From: 66-474 sp035695065
GTDB taxonomy: Bacteria; Pseudomonadota; Gammaproteobacteria; Xanthomonadales; Rhodanobacteraceae
Assembly: GCA_035695065.1 (NCBI GenBank)
Contig: DASSEW010000058.1
Span: 29,362 to 93,361, forward strand
Direction of reading: 5' to 3'
Length of the DNA: 64,000 bases
Shown: piece after piece, positions 40,545-50,471 of the stretch
Layout: each line of letters opens with the position of its first letter
Numbering within the stretch: the first letter of the stretch is position 1
The notes under the pieces: generated by a model
Told to the model about the DNA's origin: nothing
The model's input: only the letters and a program-made list of their open reading frames with translations
Databases searched by the model: none
Position numbers and translations under genes: made by a program

Positions 40545-42200
40545 CTACGCGTACAAATCCGTCGCCAGCGAGCGCGCTTCCTTCTGCGAGTGATTCTGCA
40601 AGCGGTTCAGCCCGTGCGCGCAGAAGCGGCGCAAGGCCGAAAGCGGGCGCGGATCGGCCTGCGCGCGCAACGACCACGCGGCATGCCGCGCGAGTAACGC
40701 AGCGGCGAACGCACGCGCATAGGTAAGCACCAGCCCGCGCGCGCCGGCTTCCGCGTCGTTGGATTGCAGGCGCGCATCCGCCGCGGCCAGCGCTTCCTGT
40801 GCGAGCCTTCCGATCGCCGCGAAATCCTCGCCTTCCGCTTGCGCAAACAACGCGCGCTGCGCATTGCGCAGCGGCGTGCTGCCGCGTTTCGCGAAGGCGC
40901 CCAGCGCATCCAGCGCCTGCACGTTGCTGGCGCCTTCCCAGATCGGGAACACCTGCGCATCGCGCAGCAGCTGCGGGATGCCGCTGTCTTCCAGGTAGCC
41001 CATGCCGCCGAAGGCTTCCACCGTTTCCGACGCGACCCGCACCGCGAGCTTGCCGGTCCACAGTTTCGCCAGCGGGGTCAGCAGGCGGAACAACTGCTGC
41101 TGGTATTCGTCGGCCTGCCGCGCCTGGATGCGCCCGAGCAGCTCGGCGACATGGAAGGTGAAGTGGAACGCCGCCTCGAACTCCGCCTGCAGCGACGCCA
41201 GCATGTCGGCATACAGCGGCTGTTCGATCAGCGGCTTGCCGAATGCGGTGCGGCGCTGCGCGTAATCGCGGACCAGCGCGATGCATCGCCGCATGGTCGC
41301 CAGCGCTCCGATCGAATTCCACAGCCGCGTCACCTGCAAGACCGGCACCACCGCACGCACCCCGTGCGCGGGTTCGCCGACCAGCATCGCCGCCGCGTCG
41401 TGCAGATGGATTTCCGCGGTCGGCAATTCGCGCGTGCCGAGCTTGTCCTTCAGGCGGTCGACGTGGATGCCGTTCCAGCGGCCTTCCGCATCACGCGTTT
41501 CCAGGTAGAACAGCGCCAGCCCGTCCGCGCCGGTCGCGTTGCCTTCCGGCCGCGCCAGTGCGAGCGCCGCATCCGCATTGATCGCGGAAGTGAACCACTT
41601 GCGCCCCGACAATCGCCAATTGCCCTGCTCGTCGCGGTGCGCGACGGTTTCGCTGTTGCCGACATCCGAGCCGCCCACGTTCTCGGTCATCCATTGCCCG
41701 GCGATCCAGAATTTCGCCGGGTCGCGGGAAAGGAATCGTGGCAATGCGCGTTCAGTGAGTATGCGTTCGTCGGCGGCTTTCAAGGCGGTGGCCACGCCGT
41801 CGGTCATCGCCAGCGGGCAGGTGTAGAACTCGCTGGCGACGTGATAGAGGTAGACGAGCGCGAACTGCTGCACGCGCGCTTGCGCGCCGAGGCTCGCGTC
41901 GTGGCCGGTGGCGATCAGGCCGTGCCGCGCGGCGATGCCGGGACCTTCCAGCCAGGCGCGGGTCAGCTCGACGCGATCGACGCGCCGTCCCCACGCATCC
42001 CAGCGCGTCAGCACGGGTTCCTCGCGCGAACTGGAAGTGCGGCGCTGCCACGCGTGCGCGGCGTGTTCGCCCAGCGTGTCCAGCGGTCCTTCCGCGGCGT
42101 GCAACTGCTGCGGCGGCAGCACGCGGCGCAGGTACGAACGCAGGACGCGATCTTCGCGGTACTGGTTGCCGAGTTGCGGTGCGGATTGGATGAAAGACAT
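40545..42200 (-). CDS. AidB-like acyl-CoA dehydrogenase
   Basis: 551 residues from the ATG at 42200, with GGAGGGG just upstream. It is an acyl-CoA dehydrogenase fold with Trp-Met-Thr-Glu-Asn-Val-Gly-Gly-Ser-Asp (FAD/substrate loop), Arg-Arg-Thr-Ala-Phe-Gly-Lys-Pro-Leu and Gly-Gly-Met-Gly-Tyr-Leu-Glu-Asp-Ser. A roughly 150-residue N-terminal extension and a C-terminal helical domain match AidB, the alkylation-response flavoprotein. The extended C-terminal DNA-binding residues are not verifiable here. Substrate unknown; it may be an ordinary fatty-acyl dehydrogenase of the AidB group. Confidence 0.85.
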   Translation of the reverse strand: MSFIQSAPQLGNQYREDRVLRSYLRRVLPPQQLHAAEGPLDTLGEHAAHAWQRRTSSSREEPVLTRWDAWGRRVDRVELTRAWLEGPGIAARHGLIATGHDASLGAQARVQQFALVYLYHVASEFYTCPLAMTDGVATALKAADERILTERALPRFLSRDPAKFWIAGQWMTENVGGSDVGNSETVAHRDEQGNWRLSGRKWFTSAINADAALALARPEGNATGADGLALFYLETRDAEGRWNGIHVDRLKDKLGTRELPTAEIHLHDAAAMLVGEPAHGVRAVVPVLQVTRLWNSIGALATMRRCIALVRDYAQRRTAFGKPLIEQPLYADMLASLQAEFEAAFHFTFHVAELLGRIQARQADEYQQQLFRLLTPLAKLWTGKLAVRVASETVEAFGGMGYLEDSGIPQLLRDAQVFPIWEGASNVQALDALGAFAKRGSTPLRNAQRALFAQAEGEDFAAIGRLAQEALAAADARLQSNDAEAGARGLVLTYARAFAAALLARHAAWSLRAQADPRPLSALRRFCAHGLNRLQNHSQKEARSLATDLYA

Positions 42201-42211
42201 GCGCCCCTCCG

Positions 42212-42559
42212 TCAAGCAGATGCCGCGCCCTTCTTCCGTGGCTTGCGCAACAGCGACCCGATCAGCATCAGCGCCAGCACGATCTCGACGGACGCGAGCA
42301 CGCGCTCGGCTGGTGAACTCCACGCTTCCGCCACGCCATGGCAGAAGTAGAACAGCGAAATCATGCCCGCGGCGATCAGCGCGCGCGCCGGCGTGCGCCA
42401 GTACAGCAACGGCAGCGCGAGCGGCAGCAGCGCAATCGCCAGCGCCACGGCGACCGGCATGCGCTCGGGCGGCAGCAGCCAGGCGTGCCAGATGACCTGC
42501 AGGATGGCCTGCGCGCCCCACGCGACAAAACCGATGCGTTGCATCAATCGGATATTCAT
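42212..42559 (-). CDS. DUF2069 membrane protein
   Basis: 115 residues with four hydrophobic helices and a Lys/Arg-rich tail. It resembles DUF2069 (PF09842), a small inner-membrane family often next to wrbA, as here. Four-base overlap with the WrbA-like gene and 11 bases before the acyl-CoA dehydrogenase start point to one minus-strand operon. Function unknown. Confidence 0.8.
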   Translation of the reverse strand: MNIRLMQRIGFVAWGAQAILQVIWHAWLLPPERMPVAVALAIALLPLALPLLYWRTPARALIAAGMISLFYFCHGVAEAWSSPAERVLASVEIVLALMLIGSLLRKPRKKGAASA

Positions 42560-43158
42560 GGCGACTTCGCCAACCGGATTGCCAGCTCCGCCACCCGCCG
42601 GCCCAACACGCGCGCCAGTTCGCGTTCGTGCTCGCTGATCGGGTTCTCACCATTCAACCCTGCGACGTGGCTCAAGCCATACGGCGTGCCGCCCGTGCGC
42701 GTGTTGTTCAAGGCGGGCTCGGTGTAGGGAATGCCGAGTGCGATCATGCCGTGGTGCAACAGCGGCAGCAGCATCGAAATGAGCGTGGTCTCCTGCCCGC
42801 CGTGCATCGTGGCGGTGGATGTGAACACCGCGCACGGCTTGCCGACCAGCGCGCCGGATGCCCATTCGGCGATGGTGGAATCGAGGAAGTGTTTCAGCGG
42901 AGCGGCCATGTTGCCGAACCGCGTCGGGCTGCCGAGGATCAGGCCCGCGCATTCGGCGAGATCCTGCAATTCCACGTAAGGCGCGCCTTCGTCCGGCACG
43001 GGAGGCTGCGCGGTCTGCGTGACCGGCGCCACCGGCGGCACCTGCCGCAGCCGCGCGCGCACGCCGTCCGCTTCTTCCACGCCGCGCGCAAGCAGCCGCG
43101 CGAGCTGGGCGGTGTGGCCGCCGCGGCTGTAATAGAGCACAAGAATTTCAAGAGCCAT
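42556..43158 (-). CDS. wrbA: NAD(P)H:quinone oxidoreductase, WrbA-like
   Basis: 200 residues from the ATG at 43158. Flavodoxin-like fold with the FMN loop Tyr-Tyr-Ser-Arg-Gly-Gly-His-Thr, Gly-Ser-Pro-Thr-Arg-Phe-Gly-Asn-Met and Thr-Ala-Thr-Met-His-Gly-Gly-Gln-Glu-Thr-Thr, all typical of WrbA. It reduces quinones by two electrons, avoiding semiquinone stress. It heads the operon with the DUF2069 and acyl-CoA dehydrogenase genes. Confidence 0.9.
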   Translation of the reverse strand: MALEILVLYYSRGGHTAQLARLLARGVEEADGVRARLRQVPPVAPVTQTAQPPVPDEGAPYVELQDLAECAGLILGSPTRFGNMAAPLKHFLDSTIAEWASGALVGKPCAVFTSTATMHGGQETTLISMLLPLLHHGMIALGIPYTEPALNNTRTGGTPYGLSHVAGLNGENPISEHERELARVLGRRVAELAIRLAKSP

Positions 43159-43173
43159 CCGAGGAGCCTGTAA

Positions 43174-43315
43174 CCGTTCGCGCTGAGCGTAGCTCGCAAA
43201 GCTTGCGAGCGCACGCGGGGAGCGGCCATGGACGGCCGCGCTTTGAGGAGCGAGGAAGTCGAAGCGCATATGTCCGTCGACTCCGGCCCTGCGGGCCGAC
43301 GCTCAGGACGAACGG
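43174..43315. repeat. Inverted-repeat element, family E (CGTTCG-CGCTGAGCG...CGCTCAGGACGAACG)
   Basis: 16-base arms CCGTTCGCGCTGAGCG and CGCTCAGGACGAACGG flank about 110 bases with nested palindromes (GCTCGCAAAGCTTGCGAGC; CGGCCATGGACGGCCG; GGCCCTGCGGGCC). It sits between the divergent wrbA and yihY genes. Confidence 0.8.
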
Positions 43316-43367
43316 GGCTGATGCGCCTTCACTTCAGTCGCGCCGGGGCTTGGGCTACTCTCGACGC

Positions 43368-44618
43368 GTGCCGCGACTGACCCTTCCCCATCAGCGCATC
43401 GATCGCGAGCGCCTGCGCGCCTTCGCGCGGTTCCTGTGGCAGCGGTTCGTGGACGACAAGTGCTTCGAGACCGCGGGCGCCTTGTCCTATACCACGCTGT
43501 TCGCGATCGTGCCGTTGCTGGCCGCGGTGCTGGCGATCATCTCCGCGTTCCCGGTATTCGCCGAATGGCGCGACCGCTTTTCGGATTTCGTCTTCCGCAA
43601 TTTCGTGCCGTCTGCCGGCAGCGCGGTGCAGGGCCTGCTGCTGCAATTCGCCGACAACGCCAGCAAGCTCACCGCGGTCGGCATCCTGTTCCTGCTGGTC
43701 AGTGCGCTGATGATGATGGCCAGCATCGAGGATCGCTTCAATCGCATCTGGCGCGTGGCGACCCGACGCAGCCACGGCTCGCGCCTGCTGCTGTACTGGG
43801 CGGCGCTGACGATCGGTCCGCTGCTGGTGGTGGGCGTGCTGTTGCTGGTATCGCACTTCATCGCCACCGGCGGCCCCAACACGCAGGACACGAGCCAGGG
43901 CGGGTTGTGGTTGACGAGCCTGACCTTCGTGCTGACCTGGGTGATCCTGCTCGCGATGTACATGTTGATCCCGAACCGCAGGGTGGCGTTCCGCCACGCA
44001 GGCATCGCGGCGGTGATCGCGGCGATCCTGTTCGAGATCGCGCGCGCGTTGTTCGCGCTGTACGTCACGCACGTGCCGTCGTACCAGCAGATCTACGGCG
44101 CGCTGGCCGCCGCGCCGCTGTTCCTGATCTGGATTTATTTCTCCTGGGTGATCGTGCTGCTGGGCGCGTCGCTGGCCGCGGCGATGGCGGCGTTCGATTA
44201 CCGTCCGTTGCACGAGCGCCTGCCGCCGGGTTGCGAGTTCATCGGGCTGCTGCGCGTGTTGCAGCATTTCGCCGTCGCCCAGCGCGAAGGCATCGGCCTG
44301 CACAGCGAGGAGCTGTGCAGGCGCGAACGTTTCCTGCACGACGAATTGCTGCAGCGCTACCTCGGCGACCTGCACGCGGCCGGCCTGCTGACCCGCGCCG
44401 AAGCCGGCGAATGGGTGCTCTCGCGCGATCTCGCCACGGTGGATCTCGCCGACCTCTACCGGGCGGGACACTACCGCTTGCCGTTGAACGAGACGGCGAT
44501 GCAGCATGCGCTGGTCGGATTGCCCAATGCGGCACGCGCGGCGATCGTGGATGCCAGTGACGCCTTGCGCCGCGATCTCGACGTGCCGCTGAAGAAATTG
44601 TTCGCCGGAGAAAGCTGA
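43368..44618 (+). CDS. YihY/BrkB-family inner membrane protein
   Basis: 416 residues from GTG 43368. Six membrane helices in the YihY domain (about 40-290), including Ala-Gly-Ala-Leu-Ser-Tyr-Thr-Thr-Leu-Phe-Ala-Ile-Val-Pro and Ile-Tyr-Phe-Ser-Trp-Val-Ile-Val-Leu-Leu-Gly-Ala. A cytoplasmic extension of about 120 residues has a winged-helix look (Glu-Leu-Leu-Gln-Arg-Tyr-Leu-Gly-Asp-Leu). It was once misannotated as RNase BN; its function is unknown, perhaps envelope integrity. The acylphosphatase gene overlaps its stop. Confidence 0.87.
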   Translation: MPRLTLPHQRIDRERLRAFARFLWQRFVDDKCFETAGALSYTTLFAIVPLLAAVLAIISAFPVFAEWRDRFSDFVFRNFVPSAGSAVQGLLLQFADNASKLTAVGILFLLVSALMMMASIEDRFNRIWRVATRRSHGSRLLLYWAALTIGPLLVVGVLLLVSHFIATGGPNTQDTSQGGLWLTSLTFVLTWVILLAMYMLIPNRRVAFRHAGIAAVIAAILFEIARALFALYVTHVPSYQQIYGALAAAPLFLIWIYFSWVIVLLGASLAAAMAAFDYRPLHERLPPGCEFIGLLRVLQHFAVAQREGIGLHSEELCRRERFLHDELLQRYLGDLHAAGLLTRAEAGEWVLSRDLATVDLADLYRAGHYRLPLNETAMQHALVGLPNAARAAIVDASDALRRDLDVPLKKLFAGES

Positions 44619-44884
44619 TGGCCTGTGCGCGTTTCATCGTCCGTGGCCGCGTGCAGGGCGTGTTCTTCCGCGCCTCCACGCGCGAGCAGGCGCTGAAGCT
44701 TGGCGTTTCCGGTTACGCGAAGAATCTTGCCGACGGCAACGTCGAAGTGCTGGCCAGCGGTTCCCCTGAAGCGCTCGATTCATTGCAGAAGTGGCTGCAC
44801 ATGGGACCACCGTCGGCACGGGTGGAAAACGTCACCCGCGAAGCGATGCCGGATCAGGCGATGCAGGGATTCACCACCAGATGA
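44618..44884 (+). CDS. acyP: Acylphosphatase
   Basis: 88 residues with the family signatures Val-Arg-Gly-Arg-Val-Gln-Gly-Val-Phe-Phe-Arg (phosphate-binding loop with catalytic Arg) and a Gly-Tyr-Ala-Lys-Asn-Leu-Ala-Asp-Gly-Asn-Val-Glu motif carrying the catalytic Asn. It hydrolyses acyl phosphates. ATG 44618 shares its A with the TGA of the upstream gene. Confidence 0.94.
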   Translation: MACARFIVRGRVQGVFFRASTREQALKLGVSGYAKNLADGNVEVLASGSPEALDSLQKWLHMGPPSARVENVTREAMPDQAMQGFTTR

Positions 44885-44901
44885 GCACGCGCGAACACAT
44901 A

Positions 44902-44944
44902 GTGCGCTATCCCTGCGCGTGAAAGCAGCCATCCGTGGCTGCAC
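44902..44944. repeat. Paired palindromes, family B, upstream of osmC
   Basis: A short stem around GTGCGCTATCCCTGCGCG, then GAAA and GCAGCCATCCGTGGCTGC (44925-44942). The osmC-like ATG follows 25 bases later. Confidence 0.7.
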
Positions 44945-44968
44945 TTTCAAACAGGAGCGCTAAAATTC

Positions 44969-45442
44969 ATGCGCGAACGTAACTACTTCGCAACCGTGCG
45001 CTGGACCGGCAATCGCGGCGAAGGCACCGCCGGTTATCGCGCTTACGCGCGCGATCATGTGATCGAAGCGGAAGGCAAGCCGCCGATCGCCGGGTCCAGC
45101 GACCCGCATTTCCGAGGCGATGCCGCGCGCTGGAATCCGGAAGAACTGCTGGTCGCCTCGCTCTCGGCCTGCCATCAGCTCTGGTACCTGCACTTGTGCG
45201 CCGAAGCCGGAGTGATCGTGGTTGCATACGAGGATCGCGCCGAAGGCGTGATGGTGGAACAAGCCGATGGCGGCGGCGCGTTCGCGAGGGTCACGTTGCA
45301 TCCGCGCGTCACGATCCGTGGCGGCGACGCCTCGGTTGCGAGGGCGCTGCACCACCGCGCGCACGCGCTGTGCTTCATCGCACGCTCGGTGAATTTCCCG
45401 GTGGCGTGCGAGCCGGAGATCGAGGCGGAGCAGGGCGGCTAG
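44969..45442 (+). CDS. OsmC-family peroxiredoxin-like protein
   Basis: 157 residues, preceded by ACAGGAGCG. The OsmC/Ohr fold is recognisable from Gly-Ser-Ser-Asp-Pro-His-Phe-Arg-Gly-Asp, Asn-Pro-Glu-Glu-Leu-Leu-Val-Ala-Ser-Leu-Ser-Ala-Cys-His with the first catalytic Cys (near 67), and a second Cys in Ala-Leu-Cys-Phe-Ile-Ala-Arg-Ser. Such proteins reduce organic hydroperoxides with thiols. It overlaps moaB by four bases at its 3' end (convergent). Confidence 0.88.
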   Translation: MRERNYFATVRWTGNRGEGTAGYRAYARDHVIEAEGKPPIAGSSDPHFRGDAARWNPEELLVASLSACHQLWYLHLCAEAGVIVVAYEDRAEGVMVEQADGGGAFARVTLHPRVTIRGGDASVARALHHRAHALCFIARSVNFPVACEPEIEAEQGG

Positions 45443-45960
45443 GCTTCGCCAAGCCGCGGCAACAAACCGACCAGATTGCACGGCCGCGTGCGCGCGTCCA
45501 GTTGCGCGCGCAGCAGCTTTTCCCAGGCGGTGCGGCAGGCCGAGGTGGAGCCTGGCAGGCAGAACACGAAAGTGTGATTCGACAGCCCGGCGAACGCGCG
45601 CGACTGCAAGGTCGAAGTGCCGATCTCGTCGAAGCTCAAGACCCGGAACATCTCGCCGAATCCGGGCATCTCCTTGTCCAGCAGAAGCATGATCGCTTCC
45701 GGCGTGGAATCGCGGCCGGTGAAGCCGGTGCCGCCGGTCACCAGCACGCCATGCACGTCCGCATCCGCGATCCACGCCGCGACGATGGCCCGGATCAGGT
45801 AGCGATCGTCGCGTACGATCCGCCGCTCATGCAGACGATGCCCGGCTTCCGTCAGCGCGGAAACCAGGAAGTCGCCGGACGTGTCGTTCTCGCGCGTGCG
45901 CGTGTCCGATACGGTCAGCACGCACAGGTTCAATGGCACGAATTCGCCGCCGGCACTCAT
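45439..45960 (-). CDS. moaB: Molybdenum cofactor biosynthesis protein B
   Basis: 173 residues with Leu-Thr-Val-Ser-Asp-Thr-Arg at the N-terminus, Thr-Gly-Gly-Thr-Gly-Phe-Thr-Gly-Arg-Asp (the MPT-binding TGGTG motif), and Leu-Pro-Gly-Ser-Thr-Ser-Ala-Cys. It adenylates or binds molybdopterin on the way to molybdenum cofactor. It stands apart from other moa genes in this window, 2 bases downstream of the TPR glycosyltransferase on the same strand. Confidence 0.93.
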   Translation of the reverse strand: MSAGGEFVPLNLCVLTVSDTRTRENDTSGDFLVSALTEAGHRLHERRIVRDDRYLIRAIVAAWIADADVHGVLVTGGTGFTGRDSTPEAIMLLLDKEMPGFGEMFRVLSFDEIGTSTLQSRAFAGLSNHTFVFCLPGSTSACRTAWEKLLRAQLDARTRPCNLVGLLPRLGEA

Positions 45961-45962
45961 CG

Positions 45963-48067
45963 CTATTCAGTCACTTCGGTCGGCCGCAAGTTCGCGCCGT
46001 CCAGATCGTCCGGACCAAGCCCCGCACGGCGGCGCTGCGCCATCGCGTGCAGCAGTGCGGCGAAATCGCGCGCGTAGCGGCGCATGTCGAACAGGTCGGT
46101 TTCGCGGCGGCGGCGTTGCAGGCGCAGGCGCAACGCGGCCAGCGCGCCGGGGTCGCGGCCCAGTTCGATAGCCTGCCTGATGAAGGCCGCATCGTCGCGC
46201 GCGTTCATCACGTCCATGCTCAGGAAATGATTGAGGCTGCCGGCGACGCGCGAGGCGAAGGTGTCGCCGGGCGCGGTCAGCACCGGGCAGCCGGCCCACA
46301 GCGCGTCCGATGCGGTGGTGTGCGCGTTGTACGGATGTGTGTCGAGGAACAGGTCGGCGTGGCGGTGCCGGGCCAGGTGCTGCACGTGTGGCAGCTTGGG
46401 CGAGAACACCAGCCGCTGCGGATCCACGCCGTAGGTATGCGCGGCATGGCGCACACGGGCGTCGGCTTCGCGCCCGGCATCGAGCAGCCACAGCACGCTG
46501 TCTGGCACTTCGCGCAGCACCGCGCACATGCGCGCCAGGCTGGTCGCATTCAACTTCCAGCTGTTGTTGAAGCTGGCGAACACCACGCCGTGTTCCGGCA
46601 GGTGGTAGGCGCTGCGCGGCGCGGGCTCGTGCAATTCCCGCGTCGGATCGGTCGGCTGGTAGCAGCGCGGCAACCAGGCGACCTTCTCCGAGAAATGCGG
46701 GCGCAGCGCGTCCGGCAGCACGAAGCGGTCGGCGATGATGTAGTCGTAGAACTCGGCGCCGGACGAGCCGGGATAACCCAGCCAGTTGACCTGGATCGGC
46801 GCCGGGCGCAACGCAAACAGCGTCGGCATGCCGCCGCCGCACCACACATCGAGGTCGAGCAGCACGTCCACGCCCGCGGCGCGTATCTGCCGCGCGATTT
46901 CTGCCGGCGTTTGCGTGGAGACGTCGTGGAATTCGCTCGCCAGCGCGCGCAGCCGCCGCCGCACCGGACTGTTGTCCTCGGGACTGGTGGCGTACAGGTG
47001 CATCTGCAGGTCGAGCTTCGCGAGCTCCTCGAACATCGCCACGACCAGCAACGCGGTGGCGTGCGCGTGGAAGCCGGCCGAGACGAAACCCACCCGCAGC
47101 GGCGCGCCCGCGGGCTTGGCCGGCGGCATCGGCATGCGCGCGCCGCCGAGGCGGTTGAGCGTGCGTTGTGCCTGCGCGCGCCCGCAAGCCAGTTGCTCGG
47201 CGGCGCTGACGTTTTCGGCGAGGAACGAAAACGGCGCGACGTCCGGATTGCCGCGCGCGACTTCCTCGCGCTGCCGCGCCGTGAGCGCATCCAGGCCCTG
47301 CCAGTCGTAGATGCGGCGCTTGACGAAGCTCAATTGCGCGATTGCCGGAACCAGGTTCGGCGCGAGTTTCAGCGCGCGCGTGTATTCCGCGATGGCGGAT
47401 TCGTAACGGTGCAGGTCTTCGTCCACCAACCCGCAGTGGTGCGGGAACATCGGGTCGGCGGGCGCGATCCGCGCGCCTTGCGCATAGGCTTCGCGTGCCC
47501 TGGCGAATTCGCGCCGGGTCTTGTGGATGTGGCCGAGCAGCAGCCATCCCTGCGGCGCCTGCACGCGGCTCAGCACCAGCCGCACCAGGTGCTCGGCCTC
47601 GCTCAACTCGCCGAGCGTCATTTCGGTGGCGGCGAGGTTCAGCAGCAGCCCGACGTCGCCGGGCGCGTCGTTCAAGGCTGCGCGGTAGACGTTGCGCGCG
47701 CGCTGGTGGTCGCCCGCGGCCCGGCAGGCGTTGGCCAAGGCGTTCCACAGCATCGGGTTCGCCGGCATCATGCCGAGCGCGCGCTCGACCGTGCGCACCG
47801 CTTCGGCTGCCTCGTTCAAGTTCAGCAGCGCACTCGAGAGATTGCAGTAGGCGGGGAACGCGCGCGGCGCCAGCTCGATCGCATGTTCGAATGCGCTGCG
47901 CGCGTCCTTGGCGCGGCCCAGCATCAGCAATGCGACGCCGTGCATGCGGGTGATCTCGGGATCGTTCGGTTCGGCCTCGCGCGCGGCGCGTGCGCGTGCT
48001 TCGGCGCCCGCGGCATCGCCGCGTTCGATCCTTCCTGCGATCTCCTCGATGTCGTTGACCGCCACGT

Positions 48068-48071
<4 letters not shown>
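45963..48071 (-). CDS. TPR protein with SPINDLY-like O-GlcNAc transferase domain
   Basis: 702 residues from the ATG at 48071, which overlaps the prfA stop. The N-terminal third (about 1-250) is a run of tetratricopeptide repeats with the Ala/Leu/Tyr spacing. The rest is a GT41-type catalytic region (PF13844): Arg-Val-Gly-Phe-Val-Ser-Ala-Gly-Phe-His, Asn-Trp-Leu-Gly-Tyr-Pro-Gly-Ser-Ser-Gly, Phe-Ala-Ser-Phe-Asn-Asn-Ser-Trp-Lys and Leu-Asp-Thr-His-Pro-Tyr-Asn-Ala-His-Thr-Thr. It probably adds a sugar to proteins in the cytoplasm, for example flagellin or pilus components; the target is unknown. Confidence 0.87.
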
Positions 48072-49146
<1,075 letters not shown>

Positions 49147-49150
<4 letters not shown>

Positions 49151-50409
49151 CGCTGACCGGAACCGTTGTCGAACAAACGCGCGGCGGCTTCCAGCAGCGC
49201 GCTGTCGCCGCTCTGCGCGGCTTCGCGCAGGCGCACGCTCGGCGTGTGCAGCAGCTTGCCGGTGAGCGTGTTGGCCAGGTACTCCAGGGCCTCGGTCGGA
49301 TCGCGGCCGTTGGCCAGCATCTCGCGTGCACGCGCCAGCACCGCGTCGCGCTGCGCCTCGGCATCGGCGCGCATGATCCGCAGCGGCTGGTCCAGCACCG
49401 TCGCGCGGCGCCAGGCGAGGTAACGCTCGACCTGCAATTCGATGATCGCCTCGGCATCGTGCGCCGCGTTTTCGCGCGAGCGCTGCGAGCTGTCGATCAC
49501 CTGCCTCAGGTCGTCGATGGTGTAGAGGAACACGTCCGGCAATTCCGCCGCACCCGCCTCGATGTCGCGCGGCACCGCGAGGTCCAGCAGGAACATCGGG
49601 CGGCGGCGGCGCTCGCGCAGCGCGGTGTCCAGCATGGCGCGGGTAAGGATCGGTTCGCGCGCGGCGGTGGCGGTCAATACGATGTCGGCTTCGGCAAGAT
49701 GCTGCGGCAGGTCGGAGAGTGCGATCGCGTAGCCTGCGAAGCGCCCGGCCAACGCCTGCGCGTTCTCGGTGGTGCGGTTGGCGACGATCAGCCGCCGCAC
49801 CTGCCGCTCGACCAGATGCCGCGCGGCCAGCTCGATGGTCTCGCCGGCGCCGATCAGCAGCACGCAGGCCTGCTGCAAATCGGTGAAGGCGCGCTCCACC
49901 AGCCGCACCGCGGTGTAGGCCACCGAGACCGGCGCCGCGCCGATGCGGGTGTCGGTGCGCACGCGCTTGGCGACGGCGAACGCGTTCTGCAGCAGGCGGT
50001 CCATCGGCGCATGCAGCGTGCCGGCCTCGTGCGCCACGCGCCAGGCATCCTTCACCTGACCCAGGATTTGTGGCTCGCCCAGCACCATCGAATCCAGCCC
50101 GGTGGCCACGCGGAACATGTGCCGCACCGCGGCGTCTTCCTGGTGGCGATAAAGGAATTCGTCCAGCCGGCCGGGCGTCAACCTGTGATGGCGGTGCAAC
50201 CAGGCGAGCGGCGCATCCTCGGCGCCTTCACTGACGTTGCAATACAACTCGGTGCGGTTGCAGGTGGAAAGGATCAGGGCCTCGTCCACGCCGCGCTGCG
50301 CCGCGAGCTCGGCCAACGCCGGCGCGGTGTTGCCGGCATCGAATGCCACCTGCTCGCGCAGGGCGACCGGCGCCGTGAGGTGATTGAGTCCGAGAGCGAT
50401 CAGGGGCAT
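49147..50409 (-). CDS. hemA: Glutamyl-tRNA reductase
   Basis: 420 residues with the catalytic Cys in Ile-Leu-Ser-Thr-Cys-Asn-Arg-Thr-Glu-Leu-Tyr (near 50), Leu-Gly-Glu-Pro-Gln-Ile-Leu-Gly-Gln-Val-Lys, an NADPH-binding Gly-Ala-Gly-Glu-Thr, and a C-terminal helical dimerisation domain. It makes glutamate-1-semialdehyde, the first step of tetrapyrrole synthesis. It is divergent from the TPR lipoprotein gene, with a 62-base shared upstream region. Confidence 0.96.
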
Positions 50410-50471
50410 CAGGAGGGGCGACGCGCTAAGCTGTCGCGGCGAAAGGGCGCGAGATCGGAGATAGTTTGAGG